DNA of 15,289 nucleotides from Bacillota bacterium (GTDB lineage Bacteria; Bacillota; Clostridia; Acetivibrionales; DTU013): positions 1 to 15,289 of the forward strand of contig JAEZLF010000092.1 in assembly GCA_023435925.1 (NCBI GenBank). Reading direction: 5' to 3'. A program made the position numbers and the translations under genes. Positions 1 through 8,030 of this stretch are shown here, one piece after another. The notes beneath the pieces are model-generated. The model searched no databases. It was not told the DNA's origin and worked only from the letters and a program-made list of their open reading frames with translations. Positions within the stretch are counted from its first letter, which is position 1, and each line of letters opens with the position of its first letter.

Positions 1-2
1 CG

Positions 3-284
3 AACATTGCAGCCTTTTTATATCTAACACCGAATTATTTTTCGAGATTGTTTAAAAAGGTTACCGGGGAAGGATGCAATGAATATATCGTACGAAAAAG
101 AATTGAGAAAGCAAAATTGCTTCTGGAGACAACAAATTTTCCAACCGGCAGGATTGCATTGATGGTTGGGTATCGTGATACGAATTACTTTTCATTGGCT
201 GTTAAGAAAAGCACAGGTAAATCTCCAAAAAAATATAGAGAAGAGATGCAGAAAAAACATTTGATGATAGAGCAAATTTCATAA
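3..284 (+). CDS. AraC-family transcriptional regulator, C-terminal part (5' truncated)
   Basis: The reading frame is open from the first bases of the window, so only the last 93 residues of a longer protein are seen. They form the second half of an AraC/XylS-type DNA-binding domain. The stretch NYFSRLFKK is the recognition helix of the first helix-turn-helix, and the second follows with IALMVGYRDTNYFS and then the family signature KSTGKSPKKYR. The second motif reads FSLAVKKSTG where FSRxFKKxxG is usual, a mild deviation. In Clostridia such domains are often the output of YesN-type response regulators or of sugar-responsive regulators, but the sensing part is outside the window. An in-frame TTG at position 48 is not a plausible start because it falls inside the domain. 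No terminator is evident after the stop; the next gene has its own promoter. Confidence 0.88.
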   Translation, partial: NIAAFLYLTPNYFSRLFKKVTGEGCNEYIVRKRIEKAKLLLETTNFPTGRIALMVGYRDTNYFSLAVKKSTGKSPKKYREEMQKKHLMIEQIS

Positions 285-416
285 TCAATTCTTAAAACCC
301 TATGGTATTCAAACTTCTTTTGTGCTGTATAAGTATGGCAATTCTGCTGTGTTTACAAAATATGATAAATATTATAGATTTCCAATGTGAGAAAATTCGA
401 CAAAATAAAACAAATG

Positions 417-445
417 TTGACAATTGACTTATTTGTAAGTACAAT
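417..445 (+). promoter_or_regulatory. Sigma-A promoter of the tetR-che operon
   Basis: A perfect -35 box TTGACA (417-422) is followed after exactly 17 bp by TACAAT (440-445), five of six matches to the -10 consensus. Transcription would begin near 452, about 30 nt before the TetR start codon. It is the only strong promoter seen ahead of the chemosensory genes and probably drives the whole array. Confidence 0.8.
427..440. promoter_or_regulatory. Inverted repeat between the -35 and -10 boxes, likely TetR operator
   Basis: ACTTA (427-431) and TAAGT (436-440) form an inverted repeat with a 4-bp spacer, lying in the promoter spacer and touching the first base of the -10 box. A second palindrome, CTTATAAG, lies at 464-471 and shares the CTTA core. 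TetR-family proteins usually repress their own promoter by binding such dyads, and the next gene is a TetR-family protein, so autoregulation is the natural reading. Binding itself is inferred. Confidence 0.55.
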
Positions 446-463
446 GTGGGGAGTGAGTGATTA

Positions 464-471
464 CTTATAAG
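464..471. promoter_or_regulatory. Palindrome CTTATAAG overlapping the TetR ribosome binding site
   Basis: This perfect 8-bp palindrome lies in the presumed leader and overlaps the Shine-Dalgarno AAGGA (469-473). It shares CTTA with the dyad in the promoter spacer about 35 bp upstream and may be a second half of the same operator region. Being short and A+T-rich, it could also be chance. Confidence 0.3.
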
Positions 472-482
472 GATGTAATAAT

Positions 483-1076
483 ATGGAATACAATATGTTA
501 CATAGGAAAGAAAGACTCATCATAACAGCAATTGCAATTATTGATGAGCTTGGAATACAGCGGTTGTCTACAAGGGAGATAGCAAAAAGACAGGGTGTAT
601 CGGAAGCCACTCTTTTTCGACACTTTAAGAATAAAAACGAACTTTTGATTGCGGTTTTGGAACATTTTTCAAAATTTGACGATGATATTTTCCAATCAAT
701 CAAATTTAAGAAACTCACATCGAAAGAAGCTATTATATACTTTATTACCTCGCATGTAGAATACTACGAAAACTATCCTGCTATCACATCAATTATGCAT
801 TCATTTGACATTTTGAGATACGAGCCTGAGCTTGCTGAGAAAGTAAATAGTATACTAAATAACCAGACCGAAGCTATCAAGCAATTGATTGAAAAGGCGC
901 AAGATGCAGGAGAAATAAGCTTGGATGCAGACAGCGAAAACTTATCAATATTAATAGTGGGCTTTTGCAGGGAAATATGTCTCAAATGGAGACTTGTCGG
1001 ACAGAAGTTTTCATTACGTGAAAGAACACTATCAACTCTTAAAATGGTTCTGGAGGCTTTCAGTCAAGTTAAATAG
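483..1076 (+). CDS. TetR/AcrR-family transcriptional regulator
   Basis: This 197-residue protein has the usual TetR length. Residues 10-55 form the N-terminal DNA-binding domain, with the helix-turn-helix at about 29-48 (STREIAKRQGVSEATLFRHF) and the typical following NKNELL. The remaining helical part is a ligand-binding and dimerisation domain, too variable to name a ligand. The ATG follows AAGGA with a 9-nt gap. It is the first gene after a strong promoter with an operator-like dyad, and cheY starts only 27 bp after its stop, so the regulator probably controls both itself and the chemosensory operon. A TetR repressor at the head of a che operon is uncommon compared with sigma-D or constitutive control, and suggests the system is switched on by a small molecule. 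The family call is firm; the regulated genes are inferred from position. Confidence 0.92.
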   Translation: MEYNMLHRKERLIITAIAIIDELGIQRLSTREIAKRQGVSEATLFRHFKNKNELLIAVLEHFSKFDDDIFQSIKFKKLTSKEAIIYFITSHVEYYENYPAITSIMHSFDILRYEPELAEKVNSILNNQTEAIKQLIEKAQDAGEISLDADSENLSILIVGFCREICLKWRLVGQKFSLRERTLSTLKMVLEAFSQVK

Positions 1077-1103
1077 TAACAATATAAGGAGCGAAAAAGC
1101 AAA

Positions 1104-1466
1104 ATGAAAAAGGTGCTTATTGTCGATGATGCTAATTTCATGAGAATGGCTATTAGAAACATACTCCAAAAAAGTGGCTTTGAGGTTGTAGGTGAAGCCG
1201 AAAACGGCATTGAGGGTGTGCGCAAATATAAAGAGTTAAAGCCCGACATCGTTACAATGGATATTACAATGCCGGAGATGACAGGAATAGAAGCGCTTAA
1301 GTCCATTGTTGAATTCGATCCCAAATCAAAAGTTGTCATGGTTTCTGCCATGGGACAAGAGGTATTGGTCAGGGAGGCAATAATTAGCGGAGCAAAATCT
1401 TTTATTGTGAAGCCATTTAAAGAAGAGCATGTCGTGCAAACTCTTAAAAAAATATTAGCGATATAG
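1104..1466 (+). CDS. cheY: CheY-type single-domain response regulator
   Basis: The 120-residue protein consists only of a receiver domain. The acidic pair is D8-D9, the phosphoacceptor is D53 in MDITMPEMTG, the switch residue is S81 (VSAMGQ) and the conserved lysine is K103 (VKPF). The sequence pattern is that of clostridial and Bacillus CheY, which bind the flagellar switch when phosphorylated by CheA. The start is ATG with AAGGAG 12 nt upstream, slightly distant. It lies between the TetR gene and cheA (37 bp to the cheA ATG). With no flagellar gene in view, whether this CheY acts on the motor or on another target cannot be told. It is one of two free receivers in the operon; the other follows the hybrid kinase. 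Confidence 0.93.
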   Translation: MKKVLIVDDANFMRMAIRNILQKSGFEVVGEAENGIEGVRKYKELKPDIVTMDITMPEMTGIEALKSIVEFDPKSKVVMVSAMGQEVLVREAIISGAKSFIVKPFKEEHVVQTLKKILAI

Positions 1467-1503
1467 AAAGCAAAATTTAATTCAGTATTCGGGAGTGATA
1501 GGA

Positions 1504-3600
1504 ATGTCTGATCAGTATACCAATGAGCCGATGCTCGATATGTTTTTATTTGAAACCTCACAGTTGATTGAACAGCTTGAACAGTCCATATTGACCAGTG
1601 AAAAATCAAGCTGCTATACTCAGGATGCTATTCATGAAATATTTCGAATTATGCATACCATAAAGGGTTCATCAGCCATGATGATGTACGACAATATTTC
1701 AACCCTTGCCCATGCTATCGAAGATCTATTCTATTTCCTGCGGGAAGAAAAGCCACATCAAGTTGACTGCTCTGCTCTTTCTGATTTAGTGCTGGAGGGT
1801 GTGGATTTCATAAAGGTTGAAGTAGAGAAGATTAAAAACGGTGATAATGCTGATGGAAATGCATCTGAATTGATTAACAGCATAAAGCGGTTTTTAGCTG
1901 TTATAAAGGAAAGCAATAGCTTCTGTGCTGCAGATGAATCCATAAAAGATATAGAACAGCATGATTTAGGGAAGAAACAGAATGACATAGAGTTGAATAA
2001 GGAATATGCTGCAGCATCGAGCTGTAAAAATAGATTTAAGATCATTGTACATTTCGAAGAAGGCTGTGAAATGGAAAACATACGTGCGTATTCCATTATT
2101 CATAGCCTAAAAAAGATCACTGAAGAGATTTTCCATATACCGCAGGATATCATCGACAGTGATGCCAGTACGGAGGTCATAAGGCGCGATGGGTTCATAA
2201 TATACCTTAAAGCGGATCGTTCTTACAAGGAAATGTATGAATTAGTTATGCAGACCATATTTCTCAAAGATTTAGAATTAATCCAACTGGAAAATGATAA
2301 TGAATTCGGCCAATTTTATGAGACAATGCAGGCAGCTGATATGGACAATATCTCCAACACAACTCAAAATAACAATAAATTCTCCGCCGGTATACCCGGG
2401 CAGGATAGTCAGGAAATCCATTCTCCATTGACACAGCAGAGCATCATCAGTGTCAGTGTGGCTAAGCTGGACAAGCTAATGGATCTCGTTGGTGAAATGG
2501 TCATTTCAGAGGCTATGGTTATTCAGAACCCAGATTTAAAAGGGCTGGAACTGGATAACTTTCAGAAGGCTGCCCGACAGCTGCATAAAATAACAAGCGA
2601 GATGCAGGATATGGTAATGTCTATCCGGATGGTTCCTCTCTCAGCCACATTTCTCAAAATGCACCGGATCGTAAGGGATATGTGTAAAAGACTAGGCAAG
2701 GAAGTGGAGCTTAAGATAATGGGGGAAGAGACTGAGGTTGATAAAAATGTGATTGAGCACATCTCCGATCCGCTTATGCACCTGGTAAGAAATGCCCTTG
2801 ACCATGGAATTGAAGCACCTGAAGACAGGCTTGCAAAAGGTAAGCCAGAGACAGGGATTGTTACTTTGGAAGCCAAAAATGCCGGAAGCGATGTGCTTGT
2901 TATTATAAAAGATGACGGCAAAGGGCTCAATAAGGAAAAAATTCTTAAAAAAGCAAGAGAGAATGGTTTACTTTACAAATCCCAAGAAGAGATGTCTGAT
3001 AAGGAAATCTACAACCTAATTTTTTTACCTGGCTTTTCAACAAAAGAAAGTGTCACTGAATTTTCTGGTCGCGGTGTCGGAATGGATGTAGTTATGAAGA
3101 ATATTGAGACAATCGGTGGAGCTGTTTCTATTGACAGCACTCCTGACAGGGGGTCCTCTATTACACTGAAAATCCCTCTGACACTGGCCATAATTGATGG
3201 AATGAATATAAAAGTAGGTTCATCATGCTACACCATCCCCACAATAAATATCAGGGAGTCTTTCAGACCTAAGGAAAATGATGTTTTCTCAGATACTGAC
3301 AATAATGAAATGATAATGGTAAGAGGCCAGTGTTACCCGATTCTGCGGCTACATGAGCTATTTAAGGTTGACACGGGTGTCACAAGCTTTTCTGACGGAA
3401 TTATTATTATGACTGAACAGGATGATAAGACCCTTTGTATCTTTGCAGACGAGCTGCTGGGACAGCAACAGGTAGTTGTAAAGGCGCTGCCTGAGTACAT
3501 ACGGGGATTTAAAAAAACGAAAGGGCTTGCAGGCTGCACACTGTTAGGTGACGGAAGCATTAGTCTTATTCTTGATGTGGCAGGATTAATCAGTTGGTAA
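1504..3600 (+). CDS. cheA: Chemotaxis sensor histidine kinase CheA
   Basis: CheA autophosphorylates in response to receptors and passes phosphate to CheY and CheB. The ATG at 1504 is preferred over an upstream in-frame GTG at 1495, because GGGAG (1491-1495) lies 8 nt before it; this gives 698 residues. The P1 HPt domain carries H51 in MHTIKGSS. A P2-like CheY/CheB-binding domain begins near 178 (FKIIVHF). Dimerisation P3 follows from about 315 (SVAKLDKLMDLVGE). The P4 ATPase has its N box at 426-437 (HLVRNALDHGIE), G1 at 470 (DDGKGL) and G2 at 522 (GRGVGMD). The C-terminal P5 CheW-like domain spans about 560-698. All catalytic motifs are intact, so the kinase should be active. The order CheY-CheA-CheW-receptor indicates one signalling complex. 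Confidence 0.97.
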   Translation: MSDQYTNEPMLDMFLFETSQLIEQLEQSILTSEKSSCYTQDAIHEIFRIMHTIKGSSAMMMYDNISTLAHAIEDLFYFLREEKPHQVDCSALSDLVLEGVDFIKVEVEKIKNGDNADGNASELINSIKRFLAVIKESNSFCAADESIKDIEQHDLGKKQNDIELNKEYAAASSCKNRFKIIVHFEEGCEMENIRAYSIIHSLKKITEEIFHIPQDIIDSDASTEVIRRDGFIIYLKADRSYKEMYELVMQTIFLKDLELIQLENDNEFGQFYETMQAADMDNISNTTQNNNKFSAGIPGQDSQEIHSPLTQQSIISVSVAKLDKLMDLVGEMVISEAMVIQNPDLKGLELDNFQKAARQLHKITSEMQDMVMSIRMVPLSATFLKMHRIVRDMCKRLGKEVELKIMGEETEVDKNVIEHISDPLMHLVRNALDHGIEAPEDRLAKGKPETGIVTLEAKNAGSDVLVIIKDDGKGLNKEKILKKARENGLLYKSQEEMSDKEIYNLIFLPGFSTKESVTEFSGRGVGMDVVMKNIETIGGAVSIDSTPDRGSSITLKIPLTLAIIDGMNIKVGSSCYTIPTINIRESFRPKENDVFSDTDNNEMIMVRGQCYPILRLHELFKVDTGVTSFSDGIIIMTEQDDKTLCIFADELLGQQQVVVKALPEYIRGFKKTKGLAGCTLLGDGSISLILDVAGLISW

Positions 3601-3643
3601 TAGATATTCTCAGTAAAATATTGAAGAAATGAAAGGGGATGAA

Positions 3644-4141
3644 ATGATGGCAGAATTAGTTGAAAATCTTTTAGAAATGGAGGAAGACACCCAGAAGGAC
3701 AGGTATCTGACCTTTTCGCTTGGCAAGGAGAGCTATGGTATTGAAGTCAGATATGTCACTGAAATCATAGGAATACAGGCTATCACAGAGATACCTGAGC
3801 TTCCTGATTATGTAAAGGGCATCATCAACCTTAGAGGCAAGATTATCCCTGTAATGGATGTCAGGCTTCGCTTCAGAAAAGAGCCCAGGGAGTATAATGA
3901 CAGAACCTGTACCATCGTAGTGGACATCAGAAATGTGTCTATAGGACTAATCGTTGATAGTGTTTCAGAGGTGCTTAAAATCCCGGAGCAGGATGTTGTG
4001 GAGCCCCCGCAAATGAATAAAGGCTTTCATAACAGGTACATAAAAATGATAGGGAAAGTAGGGAATGAAGTCAAGCTGCTGCTGGATTGCGAAAAGCTCC
4101 TTACAGAGGATGAAATGGAGAATCTGGAGGAAGCATTGTAA
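3644..4141 (+). CDS. cheW: Chemotaxis coupling protein CheW
   Basis: This is a single CheW domain of about 165 residues that links receptor tips to CheA in the membrane array. Recognisable elements are YLTFSLGKESYGIEVRYVTEI near the N terminus, then IPELPDYVKGIINLRGKIIPVMDVR, the most conserved stretch of the family, and IGLIVDSVSEVLKI. The start is placed at ATG 3644, five nt after the GGGG of the Shine-Dalgarno; ATG 3647 is equally possible. An upstream ATG at 3629 precedes the ribosome binding site and is unlikely. It lies 43 bp after cheA and 51 bp before the receptor gene. Confidence 0.95.
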   Translation: MMAELVENLLEMEEDTQKDRYLTFSLGKESYGIEVRYVTEIIGIQAITEIPELPDYVKGIINLRGKIIPVMDVRLRFRKEPREYNDRTCTIVVDIRNVSIGLIVDSVSEVLKIPEQDVVEPPQMNKGFHNRYIKMIGKVGNEVKLLLDCEKLLTEDEMENLEEAL

Positions 4142-4192
4142 ATCATTTATCGATTGTTAATTAGTTCTTAAATTATGAGGAGGGGTTTTTTC

Positions 4193-6010
4193 ATGAAATT
4201 TACTATTAAGGCAAGGCTGTTCATAGGATTTGGTGCGATGTGTTTAATATTAATCGGAATAGGTATTTTTGCTATTAGTTCATTGGGCACAATCAACAGC
4301 AGTACGGTTGAAATTGCTGAAAACAGCCTGCCCAGTGTAAGTATAGCACAAACCATGAATACAGATACTTCAGACTATAGAATAAGGGAACTCAGTCATG
4401 TTATATCTGGAGATGCAAGTGAATTTGATAACTTCGAAAATGAAATGAGTTTGCTCGATGAGGAAATCAATAATCTTATAGAGTCTTATAAAAAGATTAT
4501 AAATAGTGATGTTGACAGACAAATCATAAATTCAATTGAAACAGAGTGGGGAAAGTATAAAGGGCTTAGCGCAAAAGTGATCTCCTTAAGCAGAGCACTT
4601 AAGACTCAGGAAGCAATGAATTTAGCAAATGGCGAAGCCATGACATCTTTTGAAGCTTTGTCTTCATTACTCAATGACCTTGTAAAATTTAATGAGGATT
4701 ATGCAGACGAAGCTAAAAACAATGCAAGTGACGTCTATAACAGCACAAATACTATATTAATAACAGCACTTGCTATTGCAGTAATTGTCTGTATCATAGC
4801 AAGCTTGCTTATTGCCAATAGTATTGTCAAACCCATACATATGCTTGTGGATATGGCAGACAAGCTTGCATTGGGTGATGTAAATGTAAATGTAGAACAT
4901 ACCAGCAGGGATGAAATTGGAGATCTGGTGGAATCTTTCGGGAAAATGATTACAAGCATCCGTGATCAGGCTTTGTCAGCTGAAAAGGTAGCCGCCGGTG
5001 ATTTGACTGTGGAAGTGGCTGTCAGGTCGGAAAATGACCTGCTTGGTAAGAAATTAGCTGAGATGGTTGAAAATAATAATGAAGTTCTGATGAATATCGC
5101 TTCCGCTTCGGATCAGGTGGCAGCCGGCTCCAAACAAATATCCGATTCCAGTATTGCTCTTTCACAGGGCGCTACGGAGCAGGCCAGTTCAATCGAAGAG
5201 TTGACAGCATCTATAGAGGAGATCTCTTCTCAAACAAGACTAAACACACAAAATGCTAACCAGGCGAATGAACTGGCTGAAACAGCAAAGACAAACGCTG
5301 AGCAGGGTAATAAGCAAATGAAGGAAATGCTTAGGGCAATGGAAGAGATTAATGAGTCTTCGGCTAATATTTCCAAGATCATTAAAGTTATTGATGATAT
5401 TGCATTTCAGACCAATATACTTGCACTAAACGCTGCTGTTGAAGCTGCCAGGGCAGGACAGCATGGGAAAGGCTTTGCAGTAGTAGCAGAAGAAGTAAGA
5501 ACCCTTGCAGCGCGCTCGGCAAATGCAGCAAAAGAGACGACCGATATGATTGAAGGCTCCATCAAGAAAGCGGAAGGTGGTACGAGAATCGCGAAAGAAA
5601 CTGCTGCAGCCCTCAATAATATTGTAAATGGAATTGAAAAAGTAGCCAGCCTCGTGAATGAAATTGCAGTTGCCTCCAATGAACAGGATGCAGGTATCTC
5701 GCAGATTAATCAAGGCATCATGCAGGTATCTCAGGTAGTTCAGAATAATTCGGCAACCTCTGAAGAGAGTGCGGCTGCAAGTGAAGAGCTTTCAAGCCAG
5801 GCGGTTCTCTTACAGGAAATGGTCGGCAAATTCAAGCTAAAGAAAAATGCTACATATGGCAGGATGGAAGAACTAAATCCGGAAGTTCTTAAAATGCTTG
5901 AAAACATGTCCCGGAAAGGGAAAACCAATTCAATTTCAATGGAGGACACTCCCGGAGAGGTAGAAACAAAGAAAATTGCATTGAGCGATAAGGAGTTCGG
6001 CAAATACTGA
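4193..6010 (+). CDS. Methyl-accepting chemotaxis protein (transmembrane receptor)
   Basis: The start is ATG 4193, 7 nt after an excellent GAGGAGGGG; an upstream in-frame ATG at 4175 lies before this site and is rejected. The product has 605 residues. TM1 spans about 9-31 and TM2 about 187-208, flanking an extracytoplasmic domain of about 155 residues, mostly helical and consistent with a four-helix-bundle (4HB_MCP) sensor. A HAMP domain follows TM2 (about 209-262), with a second HAMP-like stretch around AAGDLTVEV. The signalling hairpin is canonical, its tip at E417-R420 (EAARAGQHGKGFAVVAEEVR). The C-terminal tail of about 45 residues does not end in the NWETF-type CheR-docking pentapeptide. 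The ligand cannot be read from sequence. It is the only receptor in the operon and presumably the dedicated input for the CheA/CheW encoded upstream. Its stop overlaps the next start (TGATG). Confidence 0.96.
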   Translation: MKFTIKARLFIGFGAMCLILIGIGIFAISSLGTINSSTVEIAENSLPSVSIAQTMNTDTSDYRIRELSHVISGDASEFDNFENEMSLLDEEINNLIESYKKIINSDVDRQIINSIETEWGKYKGLSAKVISLSRALKTQEAMNLANGEAMTSFEALSSLLNDLVKFNEDYADEAKNNASDVYNSTNTILITALAIAVIVCIIASLLIANSIVKPIHMLVDMADKLALGDVNVNVEHTSRDEIGDLVESFGKMITSIRDQALSAEKVAAGDLTVEVAVRSENDLLGKKLAEMVENNNEVLMNIASASDQVAAGSKQISDSSIALSQGATEQASSIEELTASIEEISSQTRLNTQNANQANELAETAKTNAEQGNKQMKEMLRAMEEINESSANISKIIKVIDDIAFQTNILALNAAVEAARAGQHGKGFAVVAEEVRTLAARSANAAKETTDMIEGSIKKAEGGTRIAKETAAALNNIVNGIEKVASLVNEIAVASNEQDAGISQINQGIMQVSQVVQNNSATSEESAAASEELSSQAVLLQEMVGKFKLKKNATYGRMEELNPEVLKMLENMSRKGKTNSISMEDTPGEVETKKIALSDKEFGKY

Positions 6011-6972
6011 TGATAGGCGATACTCAGCAAGTAAATAAACAAAGAAACGCTATTCACGAATCAGGTTATGAGATGAGAGAGGGACCGAAAGGCTCCCTCC
6101 CTTATTGTCATCATAAGCCCGTCGAAGAATCTAATTGGAACCAAGCCCATCCTGTATTTACAATTACGAATATGGAATTCAGCCAACTGGCTGCATATAT
6201 TAAAGAGCATTATGGCATCCACCTGAAAGAAGAAAAGAGGGCTCTTGTAACAGGAAGACTTCATAACGTACTTCTTCAAAACAATTTTAGAAACTTCTCT
6301 GAATACTACGAGTATATTATTTCTGATAAAACAGGTAATGGGGCAGCTGTATTAATCAATAAAATCACTACAAACCATACCTTCTTTATGAGAGAGGCAG
6401 ATCATTTCAATTATTTAAGGGATAAAGTACTCCCATATCTGAAAAAAACAGTGAAAACAAAGGATATGAGAATATGGAGCGCAGGATGTTCCACCGGAGA
6501 AGAGCCTTATACGCTGGCTATGATTATCGATGAATTCTTCGGAAGGGAAAAGATGCAATGGGATACAAAAATATTGGCTACGGATATTTCTGGCAAAGTA
6601 CTTGAAATAGCAACAAAAGGAATATATGATAGTGAAAAGATAGCTACACTTCCATCCAATTGGAAACTTGAATATTTTAAGCAATTTGACAGTGGAAATG
6701 ATTGTATTATAATTGATAAGATTAGGAATGAAGTAATATATAGAAAATTCAATCTCATGGATGAGGTCTTCCCTTTCAAACGAAAATTCCATGTGATATT
6801 TTGCCGGAATGTAATGATTTACTTTGATGCGCAAACCAAATGTAAATTAGTTGATAAGTTTTATGACTTAATGGAGTATGGCGGCTATCTGTTTGTCGGA
6901 CATGCAGAATCTCTTAATCGTGAAGAAACAAGGTTTAAGTACGTTATGCCCGCTGTCTACAGGAAGGAATAG
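6010..6972 (+). CDS. cheR: Chemoreceptor glutamate methyltransferase CheR
   Basis: CheR uses S-adenosylmethionine to methylate receptor glutamates during adaptation. The ATG shares one base with the receptor stop (TGATG), with AAGGAG 14 nt upstream, so translation is probably coupled; the product has 320 residues. The N-terminal helical CheR domain starts only at about residue 50 (FTITNMEFSQLAAYIKEHYG). The SAM-binding motif is at 158-165 (AGCSTGEE), followed by the ILATDIS strand, the FCRNVMIYFD motif and GGYLFVGHAESL, all intact. The first ~49 residues have no counterpart I recognise in ordinary CheR and are rich in polar residues. In-frame ATGs at 6073 and 6172 exist, but neither has a good ribosome binding site. 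cheB follows after 12 bp. Confidence 0.95.
   Translation: MIGDTQQVNKQRNAIHESGYEMREGPKGSLPYCHHKPVEESNWNQAHPVFTITNMEFSQLAAYIKEHYGIHLKEEKRALVTGRLHNVLLQNNFRNFSEYYEYIISDKTGNGAAVLINKITTNHTFFMREADHFNYLRDKVLPYLKKTVKTKDMRIWSAGCSTGEEPYTLAMIIDEFFGREKMQWDTKILATDISGKVLEIATKGIYDSEKIATLPSNWKLEYFKQFDSGNDCIIIDKIRNEVIYRKFNLMDEVFPFKRKFHVIFCRNVMIYFDAQTKCKLVDKFYDLMEYGGYLFVGHAESLNREETRFKYVMPAVYRKE
6079..6099 (+). repeat. GNRA-loop hairpin in the 5' part of cheR
   Basis: GAGGGACC (6079-6086) pairs with GG-C-TCCCTC (6091-6099) around a GAAA tetraloop, with one bulged C at 6093. It lies in the cheR segment that encodes the unusual N-terminal extension. There is no T run, so it is not a terminator. It could be a translation or mRNA stability element at the receptor-cheR junction, or chance. 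Confidence 0.4.
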
Positions 6973-6984
6973 AGAGGTGATACG

Positions 6985-8010
6985 ATGTTGCCTGGAAAAA
7001 GAATAAGAGTGTTAGTAGTTGACGACAGCATCTTATTCAGGGAAGTATTATCAAAAGGGATTTCATCCGATTTGAATATTGATGTTGTTGCTACAGCTAG
7101 TGACCCATTTGATGCAAGAGATAAGATTATTGAATATAAGCCCGATGTTATGACCTGCGATGTAGAAATGCCTAAAATGAATGGTATCGAGTTTATCAGA
7201 AGGCTCATACCCCAATATCCTTTGCCTGTTATTGTAGTCAGTTCGGTTAATGGAGTGGTATTTGATGCGATGAATGCGGGAGCAGTTGACTTTGTTGCCA
7301 AACCTGATGTGAATTCGGTAAAGAGTGTTGAAAACTTCATTCATGAGATGATTGAGAAGATAAGAATAGCTTCAAAGGCTAAAGTTCTCATTAACAGAAC
7401 AGATATCACCACGAATAACATTACCGCCACTGCGAATTCCTCTTTGAGCCGGATCATTGCGATTGGTGCATCGACAGGTGGCACAGATGCAATTTACAGT
7501 ATATTAATGTCGTTACCGGAAAGCACGCCAGGGATTGTTGTTGTACAGCATATACCGCCAATATTTTCCCGTATGTTTGCTGAAAGGCTGAACACTTCAA
7601 CGAATCTGAAGGTGAAAGAAGCCGAGACAGGTGACTGGGTTGAAAATGGACGGGTACTGATAGCTCCGGGCGATCGGCATATGAAAATAGTAAAAATTGG
7701 CGACCGATATAAAGTACATTGCTTTGAAGAAGATAAAGTAAATGGGCATTGTCCTTCCGCTGACGTCCTTTTTCATTCGGTGGCAAAGGAAGCTGGGGAA
7801 AATGCAATTGGGATAATTCTTACCGGTATGGGCTATGATGGTGCCAAAGGACTTCTTTCAATGAGACGGAAGGGAGCAAGAACAATCGGTCAGGATGAGA
7901 AATCTTCTGTGGTCTATGGTATGCCAAAGGTCGCATTTAATATTGGAGCAGTGGAAAAGCAGACTTCACTAAATAATATAGCCCGGCAAATATATAAAAT
8001 GTTGGGATAA
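6985..8010 (+). CDS. cheB: Receptor methylesterase/deamidase response regulator CheB
   Basis: CheB removes receptor methyl groups and may deamidate receptor glutamines; its activity is raised by phosphorylation from CheA. The 341-residue protein has the standard layout. The N-terminal receiver has D13-D14 and phosphoacceptor D59 (CDVEMP), a lysine in VAKPD, then a linker, then the esterase domain. The catalytic triad is visible as S163 (GASTGGT), H189 (VVQHIP) and D285 (GMGYDGA), almost the numbering of the enterobacterial enzyme. The start ATG follows AGAGAGGTG at good distance. It sits 12 bp after cheR and 20 bp before the hybrid kinase, giving the operon a full adaptation pair. No CheD or CheC gene is nearby. 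Confidence 0.96.
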   Translation: MLPGKRIRVLVVDDSILFREVLSKGISSDLNIDVVATASDPFDARDKIIEYKPDVMTCDVEMPKMNGIEFIRRLIPQYPLPVIVVSSVNGVVFDAMNAGAVDFVAKPDVNSVKSVENFIHEMIEKIRIASKAKVLINRTDITTNNITATANSSLSRIIAIGASTGGTDAIYSILMSLPESTPGIVVVQHIPPIFSRMFAERLNTSTNLKVKEAETGDWVENGRVLIAPGDRHMKIVKIGDRYKVHCFEEDKVNGHCPSADVLFHSVAKEAGENAIGIILTGMGYDGAKGLLSMRRKGARTIGQDEKSSVVYGMPKVAFNIGAVEKQTSLNNIARQIYKMLG

Positions 8011-8030
8011 ACAATAAAGGGTGGTCAGCT

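Noticed and set aside
1495..1503. GTG at 1495 as the cheA start
   Set aside because: GTG 1495 overlaps the ribosome binding site itself; ATG 1504 is at ideal spacing.
5407..5713. Minus-strand frames within the receptor gene
   Set aside because: They are mirror frames of the highly conserved receptor signalling domain and follow its alanine-rich codon pattern; no independent signals.
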